From: Sutcliffiella horikoshii
GTDB taxonomy: Bacteria > Bacillota > Bacilli > Bacillales > Bacillaceae_I
Direction: 5' to 3'
Assembly (NCBI RefSeq): GCF_008180725.1
Contig: NZ_VTEV01000004.1
Location: 388,312-452,311, forward strand
DNA length: 64,000 nt
Both the position numbers and the translations under genes were made by a program. Positions 8,661-16,310 of this stretch are shown here, piece by piece; within the stretch, counting starts at the first letter, position 1, and the number at the start of each line of letters is the position of its first letter. The notes beneath the pieces are model-generated. The model had not been told where the DNA came from. It saw only the letters and a program-made list of their open reading frames with translations, and made no database searches.

Positions 8661-9287
8661 ATGTTTAGGAGAATGTACGCGAGGCCTAGACATTTATCAC
8701 ATAATAGGAATATGAATATGTTAAGTCAGCTTCCTTTTTTAAATAATTTACTGCCTTATTCCGGCGGCGGATCCATGCAAGGGATGTTTCCTCAGCAGGT
8801 AATGAACGGAGGCTGGATGAATCAACAAGGGATAGGTCCTGACTTTATGAATGCGATACCATATTCAGGGAATGGTACACAAAATTCGGCGTTTCCTTTT
8901 AATATGATGAATAATATGAGTCAGAATGGTTTCCCACAAACTATGCCATTGAACGGCGGTATGGGGCAAAATGGCTTTGTCCAAGGCATGCCGTTTAATG
9001 CAATGGGTCAGAACGGATATCCTCAAGGATTTCCACAACAGGGTGGGGGACCTGGCGGTAATTTTATGCCAAATCAAATGAGTATGCCATTTATGAATCC
9101 ATATCCTACCCAGGGACAATCAACTAAGCCTCAAACATCCCAAGTGAATTCCTTTATGAATCAATTTAAAGGGCAGGACGGGAATGTGGATATGAAGAAA
9201 ATGATGGACACAGCTGGGCAAATGATGAACACAGTCAATCAACTTAATAATATGTTTAAAGGACTTGCTTCAACATTTAAAGCATAA
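8661..9287 (+). CDS. yppG: YppG-like low-complexity protein
   Basis: The 208-residue protein has a long Gly/Met/Asn/Gln/Pro-rich middle (about residues 35-150) with recurring QNGFPQ/QNGFVQ/QNGYPQ motifs, and a conserved C-terminal helix GNVDMKKMMDTAGQMMNTVN that marks the YppG family. The family is small in B. subtilis (about 125 residues), so the spacer has expanded here. Low-complexity composition and the neighbourhood suggest a spore-envelope role, which is inference. ATG 8661 follows AAAAGAGGAGGG. Confidence 0.82.
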   Translation: MFRRMYARPRHLSHNRNMNMLSQLPFLNNLLPYSGGGSMQGMFPQQVMNGGWMNQQGIGPDFMNAIPYSGNGTQNSAFPFNMMNNMSQNGFPQTMPLNGGMGQNGFVQGMPFNAMGQNGYPQGFPQQGGGPGGNFMPNQMSMPFMNPYPTQGQSTKPQTSQVNSFMNQFKGQDGNVDMKKMMDTAGQMMNTVNQLNNMFKGLASTFKA

Positions 9288-9289
9288 TA

Positions 9290-9322
9290 AAAGATGCCTT
9301 CCAATAGAGGGCATCTTATTTT
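9290..9322. terminator. Bidirectional terminator after yppG
   Basis: AAGATGCC (9291-9298) pairs with GGCATCTT (9310-9317), with a T-rich tract to the right and A-rich to the left. It separates yppG from the converging acetyltransferase gene. Confidence 0.85.
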
Positions 9323-9822
9323 GATATATGTAAAGCCATGTGTTCTTCATCTATATAAAAACCGTCTACATATAGAGCACCTTTCTCATATCCAAAAGTG
9401 TTAAATCCATAACTTTCATACAATTTTTTTGCAGAGTTATTGGTCGCAGCCACCGTTAATTGAATTTGCTTTAATCCTGGTATGTCGTTCGCTTTATTTA
9501 GTGTATCTCTTAGCATCTGCTTGCTATAGCCTTGTCCTCTATAATTCTCTGCGATATAAACGCCCCAAATAAATCCTTTATGTTTGAACTTTATTTTGTC
9601 TTCTCGTTTAAAACCAATCATACCAACAAGAATTTCTTGATCAAATAAACCATAAATAAAGGATTCTTGATTTTCTGGAATACGATTTTCTATGTCATCT
9701 AAGGATCTATTATGTTCTTCCTCATAGCTGGAAGAGAAGGAATCGGGTTCTTTTAATAAGGATTCTAAACGCAATTGCCTAAATTGCTCTGCGTCATTTT
9801 TTTTCAATACACGCATCTTCAC
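9316..9822 (-). CDS. GNAT family N-acetyltransferase
   Basis: This 168-residue protein has the GNAT fold signatures: the acetyl-CoA loop ENYRGQGYSKQMLRDTL (about residues 92-108) and the C-terminal VAATNNSAKKLYESYGF. The substrate cannot be told from sequence. The start is GTG 9822, six bases after GGGGGG; an ATG two codons downstream is also possible. It converges on yppG and is not in an obvious operon. Confidence 0.88.
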   Translation of the reverse strand: MKMRVLKKNDAEQFRQLRLESLLKEPDSFSSSYEEEHNRSLDDIENRIPENQESFIYGLFDQEILVGMIGFKREDKIKFKHKGFIWGVYIAENYRGQGYSKQMLRDTLNKANDIPGLKQIQLTVAATNNSAKKLYESYGFNTFGYEKGALYVDGFYIDEEHMALHISK

Positions 9823-9843
9823 TCTTATCCCCCCTGAATGGTA

Positions 9844-9868
9844 AAAAAAGGAGAGAAGGTTCTCTCCT
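9844..9868 (-). terminator. Terminator of the 62-residue minus-strand gene
   Basis: GGAGAGAA and TTCTCTCC form an 8-bp stem with a 2-base loop, followed on the minus strand by T7. The gene stop is at 9877. Confidence 0.8.
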
Positions 9869-9876
9869 GGCGTTAC

Positions 9877-10065
9877 TTATGATAATCGCCTTTTGGGTCT
9901 TGTTCGTTCAAAGAAGTAGTTGTCCAATTTTTCTTCTTCCTGATGATTAAGGGAGGAACTGTAATATGGATTTTCTTCTTTTTGTTCTTTATCAAGGTTG
10001 GTTTTTATTACGAGTGATGGCGAAGTGGATGGGCTTGCATACACTTTTTTATACTGTTTGCTCAT
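9877..10065 (-). CDS. Hypothetical 62-residue protein
   Basis: The frame begins MSKQYKKVYASPSTSPS at ATG 10065, eight bases after AGGAGG, and ends TRPKRRLS. It is hydrophilic with a Ser/Thr-rich N-terminus, an acidic centre and a basic C-terminal tail. No family is recognised. It is divergent from the 50-residue gene at 10207 and has its own terminator, which argues for a genuine small gene. Confidence 0.7.
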   Translation of the reverse strand: MSKQYKKVYASPSTSPSLVIKTNLDKEQKEENPYYSSSLNHQEEEKLDNYFFERTRPKRRLS

Positions 10066-10206
10066 CTTGTACACCTCCTATTGGTTATATTGTGTACTGG
10101 TGAGGGATTTATGTAGGGGTGTATTAGGACTTTTATTTCCATTCATAAAATTTTTGATTCCATCCATGCTATAGAGGTAGGTAGAAAACTTTTTTTGGGA
10201 GGCGTA

Positions 10207-10359
10207 ATGATGACGAATAGAAATGATAATAGAGAACGCAAGAATAAATATCCTAATAATCAGCATCAGCAAGAAGTTTCTAAGGAATTGGCAAGCATTC
10301 AGATGGATTCTACTCCTGAAGAGAATGCGAAGTACGGATCAAAATCGCATAAAAACTAA
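10207..10359 (+). CDS. Hypothetical 50-residue hydrophilic protein
   Basis: ATG codons at 10207 and 10210 follow GGGAGGCG. The product (MMTNRNDNRERKNKY at the start, YGSKSHKN at the end) is Asn/Gln/Lys-rich with no hydrophobic segment, a composition typical of spore core or coat peptides. It is directly followed by a strong terminator. I do not recognise it. Confidence 0.65.
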   Translation: MMTNRNDNRERKNKYPNNQHQQEVSKELASIQMDSTPEENAKYGSKSHKN

Positions 10360-10363
10360 ACTA

Positions 10364-10396
10364 AAGCAGTCACTTTTATGGGTGACTGCTTTTGTT
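10364..10396 (+). terminator. Terminator after the 50-residue gene
   Basis: GCAGTCAC and GTGACTGC form an 8-bp stem with a short loop, followed by a T-rich tract. Confidence 0.85.
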
Positions 10397-10426
10397 GTTA
10401 TTGAGAATATCAAAATTGCATTTAAC

Positions 10427-10550
10427 CGTTGATTGCCGTTCCAGTTGCTTCGCTTTCCATGGGCGGTCCGGAAGCCTCCTCACTCCGTTGCGGGGTCTTC
10501 CCTGTCCCTTCCTCCCATAGGAGTCTGCGCAACTTCCACGGCAATCAACA
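10427..10550 (-). repeat. Dispersed ~130-bp repeat, left copy (locus A)
   Basis: This copy begins GTTGATTGCCGTTCCAG and ends GGCAATCAACA, so its ends are complementary. Inside it carries GCTTCGCTTTCC and GCCTCCTCAC, the reverse complement of segments in the right copy at 10628-10760. The two copies therefore lie head to head about 77 bp apart and could form a very long hairpin. It has no coding frame of its own. Confidence 0.85.
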
Positions 10551-10627
10551 AGAGCTTCATTACCAAAGAGTAGGAATTCTAACCGATTACACTGTAAAAA
10601 TATTTCCATTAAGCTCTTAAAATTTCT

Positions 10628-10760
10628 AGCTGTGGATTGGAGCAAATGGCGGAGACTCCAGCGGGGGAGTAACGGTAGATTGAGACCCCTGAAACGTTGT
10701 GAGGAGGCTCAAGCACCGTCCCGCGGAAAGCGAAGTCATTTGCGGAAAGGAACAGCGGCG
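10628..10760 (+). repeat. Dispersed ~130-bp repeat, right copy (locus A)
   Basis: The copy runs from AGCTGTGGATTGGAGCAAA to GCGGAAAGGAACAGCGGCG. The left end and the reverse complement of the right end align as an imperfect terminal inverted repeat of about 30 bp. The same sequence recurs at 44163-44293 almost unchanged, and as diverged copies at 22662, 47046, 60074 and 61580. The 8-bp direct repeat TAAAATTT flanks it at 10618-10625 and 10774-10781, which may be a target duplication or chance. Confidence 0.9.
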
Positions 10761-10800
10761 AATAGCTATCAACTAAAATTTATTGAATTTTACTATGCTT

Positions 10801-11265
10801 TCAATCATCAATTTTAATTTGTTTGATGTTTTTCTTTGGTATGCGGATTTGGAGTAGTCCGTCTCGGTAGTTGGCTTGAAGGGCATGTAATTTTGCATAT
10901 GGTGGGACAGGGATAGTCCGTTTTTGGTGCTTCATTGTATAGCTGTTGCTTACAAAAGATGTGGATTCATCAATTGTTTCGAGTTGTTCTTCATTTTTGA
11001 CTCCAATGGTTAAGTATCGATCAAAGGTCTCTATTGTAATTTGTTCCTTTTTAATTCCAGGGAGCTTACAAATAACAATAAACTCTCCAGTTGTTTCTCG
11101 TGTTTCCACTGGCAATGAAGCTTCTGTAAATGCATGGCCAAAGAAGTTATCCATTTGTTGAAGCATCCCTTTTATTGGTGAGTTGCTGAAAAATGTATCA
11201 ATAGAATTCATAATATTGTTTTGAGGGATATTTTTGTTTGGAAGCTTACCTTGTTCATCTTTCAT
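10801..11265 (-). CDS. Hsp20/alpha-crystallin family protein (CotP/CotM-like)
   Basis: The 154-residue protein has an alpha-crystallin domain (about residues 55-150) with the typical strands VICKLPGIKKEQITIE and the closing GLLQIRIPK motif. Small heat-shock proteins hold unfolding proteins; Bacillus relatives CotM and CotP are spore-coat associated, and the neighbourhood of spore genes favours that type. ATG 11265 follows AAAGGAG. The frame extends upstream, but the extension has no ribosome site and an unusual Cys/Ser-rich composition. Confidence 0.88.
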   Translation of the reverse strand: MKDEQGKLPNKNIPQNNIMNSIDTFFSNSPIKGMLQQMDNFFGHAFTEASLPVETRETTGEFIVICKLPGIKKEQITIETFDRYLTIGVKNEEQLETIDESTSFVSNSYTMKHQKRTIPVPPYAKLHALQANYRDGLLQIRIPKKNIKQIKIDD

Positions 11266-11399
11266 GGTAGGACTCCTTTCGTGCTCTTTATCATTACTAT
11301 ATAGTTTTGGGCTTAGTCGGGTTACTGTATTTGGTGTTTTTATATTGCAGATTTTGCATTGGATAAATCTTTTAGAAGAATGCATTTAACCTAAATTTA

Positions 11400-11408
11400 T
11401 GCTATAAT
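11400..11408 (+). promoter_or_regulatory. Extended -10 promoter of the ydjO-like gene
   Basis: TGC followed by TATAAT at 11403-11408 gives an extended -10 element. No good -35 is present. The start codon is at 11541, so the leader would be about 125 bases, long for a 70-codon gene and in line with cold-shock type leaders. The leader contains T-rich runs (about 11440-11465). Confidence 0.5.
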
Positions 11409-11540
11409 ATATTGGAAGAGATTGTATGACGAGGATGCTTTTTTTATTTTTTTCTTATTTTTTCCTCGTATATTGGCATACTAAGAGTATATTAGTGAGG
11501 ATAAACTGCGCCCCACCTCAAAAGATAGGAGAGTGGTACT

Positions 11541-11753
11541 ATGGCTTTTGGAAGAAGAGAAGTAGAAGAAATCGTTACCGAGGAAACGAAAGTTTGGGTT
11601 TGTGAATCAGAGGATTGCAATGGTTGGATGAGAGATAATTTTAAGAACAGCGAAAGCGACATCCCAACATGTCCTCTATGCCACAGCGGCATGACACAAT
11701 CTACCAAAGTGCTAGCAGTCATCAATAACTACAGTCAAAATCAGAAGATGTAA
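11541..11753 (+). CDS. Cold-inducible zinc-ribbon peptide, YdjO-like
   Basis: This 70-residue protein has two cysteine pairs, CESEDCNGWMR (C-x4-C) and CPLCHSGM (C-x2-C), which together make a zinc site. The C..CNGW..CPLC..M pattern matches YdjO of B. subtilis, a cold-inducible small protein. ATG 11541 follows GATAGGAGAG. It is a single gene with an extended -10 promoter, a long leader and its own terminator. The function is unknown beyond the family's cold induction. Confidence 0.82.
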   Translation: MAFGRREVEEIVTEETKVWVCESEDCNGWMRDNFKNSESDIPTCPLCHSGMTQSTKVLAVINNYSQNQKM

Positions 11754-11766
11754 ATATACCAAGATG

Positions 11767-11804
11767 GAAAAACCAAGCGCCTTTCAAGTGCTTGGTTTTT
11801 CTTT
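11767..11804 (+). terminator. Terminator after the ydjO-like gene
   Basis: AAAAACCAAGCGC and GTGCTTGGTTTTT pair (one mismatch) around a CTTTCAA loop, followed by further T residues. It closes the gene before the mrfAB promoter. Confidence 0.88.
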
Positions 11805-11811
11805 TTGGACT

Positions 11812-11840
11812 TTACGAACCGAACGCTTATTCGCTAAAAT
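11812..11840 (+). promoter_or_regulatory. Likely mrfAB promoter with a LexA-like box in the spacer
   Basis: TTACGA (11812-11817) and TAAAAT (11835-11840) are spaced by 17 bp. Between them, 11820-11833 reads CGAACGCTTATTCG, one mismatch from the Bacillus LexA consensus CGAAC-N4-GTTCG. A second CGAAC half-site lies directly before it at 11815-11819. The position would let a bound repressor block RNA polymerase. Binding is inference. Confidence 0.5.
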
Positions 11841-11867
11841 AGAGAGTAGAGAATGAGGTGAGTTGCA

Positions 11868-14135
11868 ATGAAATGGAGAAAAACGATTTATGAAGTGATT
11901 GATTGGATGAAAAGTGAGGAATCCATAGCAAAAAATATTGTACATTGGGAAACTGTTCCACCGAAAGAAGCACAAACAGTCCCGTTTCCTGCTCAAATAG
12001 ATGAACGTTTGATGAAATCATTGACCGAAAGAGGTATCAACTCTTTATATACCCACCAGGCAGCGGCATTCGAGGCTGCAATCCATAAAAAACATTTTGT
12101 AGCGGTTACCCCGACTGCTTCAGGAAAAACCTTATGTTATAACTTGCCGGTACTTCAAAAAATTGTACAAAATAATGACGCGCGAGCACTGTATTTGTTC
12201 CCGACAAAAGCACTTGCCCAGGATCAAAAGAGTGAACTGAACGAAATCATTACCCAAATGGGGGTGCCGATCAACAGTTATACATATGATGGCGACACGG
12301 CCCCTACTATCAGACAAAAGGTAAGAAAAGCCGGACATGTAGTAATAACCAATCCTGATATGCTACATTCGGCAATCCTTCCTCATCATACTAAATGGGT
12401 TTCACTTTTTGAAAACCTGGAATATATCGTGATTGATGAGTTGCATACGTACAGAGGTGTGTTTGGAAGTCATGTTGCTAATGTTATTAGAAGGTTAAAG
12501 CGGATTTGTAATTTTTATGGAAGTGACCCTACATTTATTTGTACATCTGCAACGATAGCAAATCCAAAAGAACTGGCTCAGGAACTAACTGGGGAGGACT
12601 TTGAACTTATCAATAATAATGGAGCTCCATCGAGTAAAAAGCATATCGTTTTTTATAACCCACCGATTGTCAATAAGCCGCTGAATATCAGAAGGAGTGC
12701 AACGCTTCAGGTAAGAAAGCTGGCTGCAGAGTTTCTTCAGGAAAAAATTCAAACCATCGTCTTTGCCAAAAGCAGGGTACGAGTAGAAATTCTGTTAACG
12801 TACCTAAAGGATCTAGTCAAAAATCAACTCGGAGAAAAGTCCATTCAAGGGTACAGGGGAGGATATCTTCCCACCCAGCGCCGGGCGATTGAAAAAGGCT
12901 TAAGAAACGGAGAAATTTATGGTGTTATCAGTACTAACGCGCTGGAACTTGGAGTGGATATAGGGCAATTGCAGGTTTGTATCATGACAGGATATCCAGG
13001 AACGATTGCAAGTGCTTGGCAGCAGGCTGGCAGAGCTGGGCGCAGACAAGGAGAAGCGGTTATTGTCATGGTGGCAAGCTCCAACCCGTTAGATCAATAT
13101 GTTATCCAACACCCGGAATTTTTCCTGAAAAGTAATCCCGAGTCAGCCAGGATTAATCCAAATAATCTCGTGATACTAGTGGACCATATAAAGTGTGCTG
13201 CCTATGAGTTACCGTTTAAAATAGGCGATACCTTTGATGGCGTGGAGCTTGAGGATATTTTAGACTATTTGGCAGAAGAAAGAGTACTTCACGAAAACGG
13301 AGGGAAATTTCATTGGATGAATGATGCTTTCCCGGCACATAACATCAGCTTGCGTTCAGCTTCACAGGAAAATGTCATTATTATTGACCAATCATCAGAA
13401 CCTGCTAATAAAGTGATTGGGGAAATGGACCGTTTCAGTTCTATGACACTTCTTCATGATGAAGCGATCTATTTGCACCAGGGTGTTCAATATCAAGTAG
13501 AGAAACTTGACTGGGAAGAAAAGAAAGCATTTGTAAGAGAAGTAAATGTAGACTATTTTACCGATGCGAATCTTGCTGTTTCCCTTGATGTACTTGAGGT
13601 GGACAAACAGACCGATTACCAAGCAGGCACTATATCGTTTGGAGATGTTTCGGTACGGGCGATGGCAACTATTTTTAAAAAGATAAAATTTGAAACGCAC
13701 GAAAACATCGGTTCAGGGCCAATCTACCTTCCAGAAGAAGAGCTTCAGACAAGTGCAACGTGGATTACACTTGAAGAAGAAATTACAGAGCGACTTAAAG
13801 GTGATGATTTGGAGAAAAGTCTCTTGGGTATCGCTCATGCCCTTAAACATGTGACTCCATTGTTATTAATGTGTGAACCGATGGATATGCAGGTGGTACC
13901 TCAAGTCAAGTCCACGCACGATGAAAAACCCGTTGTCTATTTTTATGACCGTTATCCGGGAGGAGTCGGGTTAAGCGAAAAAGCGTACGACTATATAAAT
14001 GAACTACTTACAAGTGCAAGTGAACTAATAGGCAATTGCCCATGCCGTTCAGGATGTCCATCATGCATCGGTGCGGATTATCCTGATGAAGACTCCAAAG
14101 AATTGGCACTCTCTCTACTTCAAAAACTTGTGTAA
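11868..14135 (+). CDS. mrfA: DExH helicase MrfA (YprA), mitomycin C repair
   Basis: MrfA is the ATP-dependent helicase of a B. subtilis pathway that repairs mitomycin C lesions independently of UvrABC. The 755-residue protein has Walker A TPTASGKT (near residue 82), the DELH box (near 189), a helicase C-terminal domain with QQAGRAGRR, and a C-terminal DUF1998 zinc site CPCRSGCPSC (724-733). These four cysteines are all present. ATG 11868 has GAGGTGAG upstream. mrfB starts 13 bp after its stop, so the two form an operon. Length is close to the usual 749. Confidence 0.93.
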   Translation: MKWRKTIYEVIDWMKSEESIAKNIVHWETVPPKEAQTVPFPAQIDERLMKSLTERGINSLYTHQAAAFEAAIHKKHFVAVTPTASGKTLCYNLPVLQKIVQNNDARALYLFPTKALAQDQKSELNEIITQMGVPINSYTYDGDTAPTIRQKVRKAGHVVITNPDMLHSAILPHHTKWVSLFENLEYIVIDELHTYRGVFGSHVANVIRRLKRICNFYGSDPTFICTSATIANPKELAQELTGEDFELINNNGAPSSKKHIVFYNPPIVNKPLNIRRSATLQVRKLAAEFLQEKIQTIVFAKSRVRVEILLTYLKDLVKNQLGEKSIQGYRGGYLPTQRRAIEKGLRNGEIYGVISTNALELGVDIGQLQVCIMTGYPGTIASAWQQAGRAGRRQGEAVIVMVASSNPLDQYVIQHPEFFLKSNPESARINPNNLVILVDHIKCAAYELPFKIGDTFDGVELEDILDYLAEERVLHENGGKFHWMNDAFPAHNISLRSASQENVIIIDQSSEPANKVIGEMDRFSSMTLLHDEAIYLHQGVQYQVEKLDWEEKKAFVREVNVDYFTDANLAVSLDVLEVDKQTDYQAGTISFGDVSVRAMATIFKKIKFETHENIGSGPIYLPEEELQTSATWITLEEEITERLKGDDLEKSLLGIAHALKHVTPLLLMCEPMDMQVVPQVKSTHDEKPVVYFYDRYPGGVGLSEKAYDYINELLTSASELIGNCPCRSGCPSCIGADYPDEDSKELALSLLQKLV

Positions 14136-14148
14136 AGGGGGAAAGCGT

Positions 14149-15414
14149 ATGGGTATGAAAAATAAATTAAATAGAATGAAAAAACATCTCACGAGTAATT
14201 CAGAAGCAATGCCTGTGGAACGCAAGAATGAAGGAATGCCAAACCTGTTGGAGCCATCCCTTGCTGATATCCCTAATTTGAAAGAATGGGAAGCCTATGG
14301 GGTAAAACCATACTATGCAAATGGTGAGTACTGCCTCATACGGGAAGTAGAGTATGATCTGAATTATAAGCACGGAAAGTATCGGTTAGGAGATCTATTG
14401 CCCATTATGGAGAAATGGCAAAATTCAGGAGTGGAGCATCCGTTGTCTGCGAAAGGTCATCAGGCAAATGATCTTTTTTTCTTTGATACAGAAACTACCG
14501 GTCTAAGTGGAGGGACAGGCACAACTATTTTCTTGCTAGGATATGCAAGAGTTCTTAAAGATAGAGTGATCGTTAGGCAACACCTTTTACCTGGGCCGGG
14601 GAATGAGGTCGCCCTTTACCAAAGTTTCCTGGAGGAAGTTGATTACACGACTCTTGTTACATACAATGGCAAAGCATTCGACTGGCCTCAAGTAAAAACA
14701 CGGCACACCCTTATTAGAGAACATGTCCCGAAACTTCCTGCCTTTGGGCATTATGATCTTTTACATGCGTCAAGAAGACTGTGGAAAAAGAAGTTAGAAT
14801 CAGTAAGACTTGCAAATGTGGAGAAAGAGATCCTCGGAATTGAGCGAAAAGATGATATCCCGGGATTTTTGGCACCGATGATTTACTTTGATTTTGTAAA
14901 AACAAACGAAATGCAAGGAATAAAGGGAGTGATGAAACACAATGAATGGGATGTACTAACGCTCATTACATTGTATGCACATCTCTCTGGACTCCTTTTA
15001 GTGGATAACAAAGAAAGAGATAAAGTGGAAGAATACGAAATAGGACGTTGGTATGACACATTGGGAGAGAAGGAAGCAGCTAAAACATTATATAACAATA
15101 TTTCCGACTCTTCTCCAGAAGCCACCTTTAAATTAGGGCTATTAAAGAAAAAGGAACAGAATTATAAAGACGCAAAAATACTTTTCCAGAAGTGCTTTGA
15201 AGATGAAAATAGTCTATGCAAGGATACGGCGGGAATTGAAATTGCTAAAATACTTGAGCATAAAGAGAAAGACTACTCCCTTGCTTTATTTTATGCGGAG
15301 AAATCGTTGGAGTTTTTTCAGTCGTCAAATAATAAACCACCGAAAAATAGAGGTTCTATTTTAGCTGATATGGAGAAAAGAATTGAACGGCTTGAAAATA
15401 AATCGAGAAATTGA
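14149..15414 (+). CDS. mrfB: DEDD-type exonuclease MrfB (YprB)
   Basis: MrfB is the metal-dependent exonuclease partner of MrfA. The 421-residue protein has the DEDD exonuclease start FFDTETTGLSGGTG (DTETTG at 113-118), the second Asp in VTYNGKAFDWP, and HNEWDVLTL near residue 265, which supplies the last acidic residue. The C-terminal third has TPR-like helices (IGRWYDTLGEKEAAKTLY onwards). ATG 14149 is set by AAAGGGGGAAAGC upstream; the frame extends into mrfA without a ribosome site. Confidence 0.92.
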   Translation: MGMKNKLNRMKKHLTSNSEAMPVERKNEGMPNLLEPSLADIPNLKEWEAYGVKPYYANGEYCLIREVEYDLNYKHGKYRLGDLLPIMEKWQNSGVEHPLSAKGHQANDLFFFDTETTGLSGGTGTTIFLLGYARVLKDRVIVRQHLLPGPGNEVALYQSFLEEVDYTTLVTYNGKAFDWPQVKTRHTLIREHVPKLPAFGHYDLLHASRRLWKKKLESVRLANVEKEILGIERKDDIPGFLAPMIYFDFVKTNEMQGIKGVMKHNEWDVLTLITLYAHLSGLLLVDNKERDKVEEYEIGRWYDTLGEKEAAKTLYNNISDSSPEATFKLGLLKKKEQNYKDAKILFQKCFEDENSLCKDTAGIEIAKILEHKEKDYSLALFYAEKSLEFFQSSNNKPPKNRGSILADMEKRIERLENKSRN

Positions 15415-15536
15415 AAATATTTTCACTTTTTGTCTATATTTCTGTAAAACATATATTGTCAACGTGCTTTATACCATGTAAAATTAACTATTGTGAATGA
15501 CAAAATTACTATTAGATATATGGGAGAGAGAGCACG

Positions 15537-15635
15537 TTGTCTAGATTTATTTTATGTTTGTTTTTTGTTGTTATCGGTCTTACGTTATTTGGTCTTTCCA
15601 ATTTAAAGGATAATATCTACACGATTTTACTATAA
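15537..15635 (+). CDS. Possible 32-residue membrane peptide upstream of cotD
   Basis: A TTG start at 15537 lies six bases after GGGAGAGAG. The product (LSRFILCLFFVVIGLTLFGL, then a short polar end) is one hydrophobic helix of about 20 residues. The rest of the 340-bp gap between mrfB and cotD holds only AT-rich DNA. There is no recognised homologue and no terminator directly after it. Confidence 0.45.
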   Translation: MSRFILCLFFVVIGLTLFGLSNLKDNIYTILL

Positions 15636-15754
15636 AAATGGTAAGCAACTGTATATAAATTAAGAAAATAGGTGTTTGTATTAGTACATGTATCTCACTT
15701 CTTTCATAGTTTGTTAATGTAAAGAGAAAAACAAATTGAAAGGAGATTGAAAGT

Positions 15755-16177
15755 ATGTACAACTGCAGACCTAACATGATGGCACCAATTGTCCATCCTA
15801 CAAAATGTTGTGTAAAAAATCTTTATTCTACTACTGAGGTTCCTCACATCCATCCTTCACACACAACATATGTAAACAACCAACAGTTCCAACACAAACA
15901 CTATTTCCCGCAAACAGACTCCATGGTAGATTCTGTGTCACACCAACACTTCAATTGTGGCCCTGGAGGCCCTGGAATGGGTGGTCAACCTGGTCAAGTG
16001 ATGGGAGCACAAACTGGCCCTGGATATGGTCAAGTAATGGGCGCACAAACCAATGCTGGATATGGTCAAATGGGAATGCCTGGTCAAGTAATGGGTGCAC
16101 AACAAGGTCCTGGAATGGGACAAATGGGACCTGGCGGCATGCCTGGTCAATGTAAGCATTATGGCTATGGAAGATAA
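15755..16177 (+). CDS. cotD: Inner spore coat protein CotD, extended
   Basis: CotD is an inner-coat protein made in the mother cell. The first 70 residues match the family: NCRPNMMAPIVHPTKCC, then the His-rich VPHIHPSHTT and FQHKHYFPQTDS. The 140-residue protein is nearly twice the length of B. subtilis CotD because of a C-terminal Gly/Gln/Met tail with three QVMGAQ repeats and GPGMGQM segments (about 68-133). ATG 15755 follows AAAGGAG. Expression would be expected under SigK, but I could not fix a promoter. Confidence 0.92.
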   Translation: MYNCRPNMMAPIVHPTKCCVKNLYSTTEVPHIHPSHTTYVNNQQFQHKHYFPQTDSMVDSVSHQHFNCGPGGPGMGGQPGQVMGAQTGPGYGQVMGAQTNAGYGQMGMPGQVMGAQQGPGMGQMGPGGMPGQCKHYGYGR

Positions 16178-16208
16178 GCGAGTTAAACTTGCTTTTGTTT
16201 GATAAATG

Positions 16209-16244
16209 ACGAAAAAGAACTGGCTACAAGTCAGTTCTTTTTCC
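16209..16244 (+). terminator. Terminator after cotD
   Basis: AAGAACTG and CAGTTCTT pair over 8 bp with a 9-base loop, then T5. A-rich sequence precedes the stem. Confidence 0.85.
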
Positions 16245-16310
16245 ATTACATATTGATGTATGACTTGCGCTTTTCTGGCTTTCTATTTATTATTTTAAGT
16301 AGAGGTGCTT

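Noticed and set aside
10427..10760. Insertion sequence
   Set aside because: No transposase frame lies in or between the copies; terminal inverted repeats alone support only a non-autonomous element.
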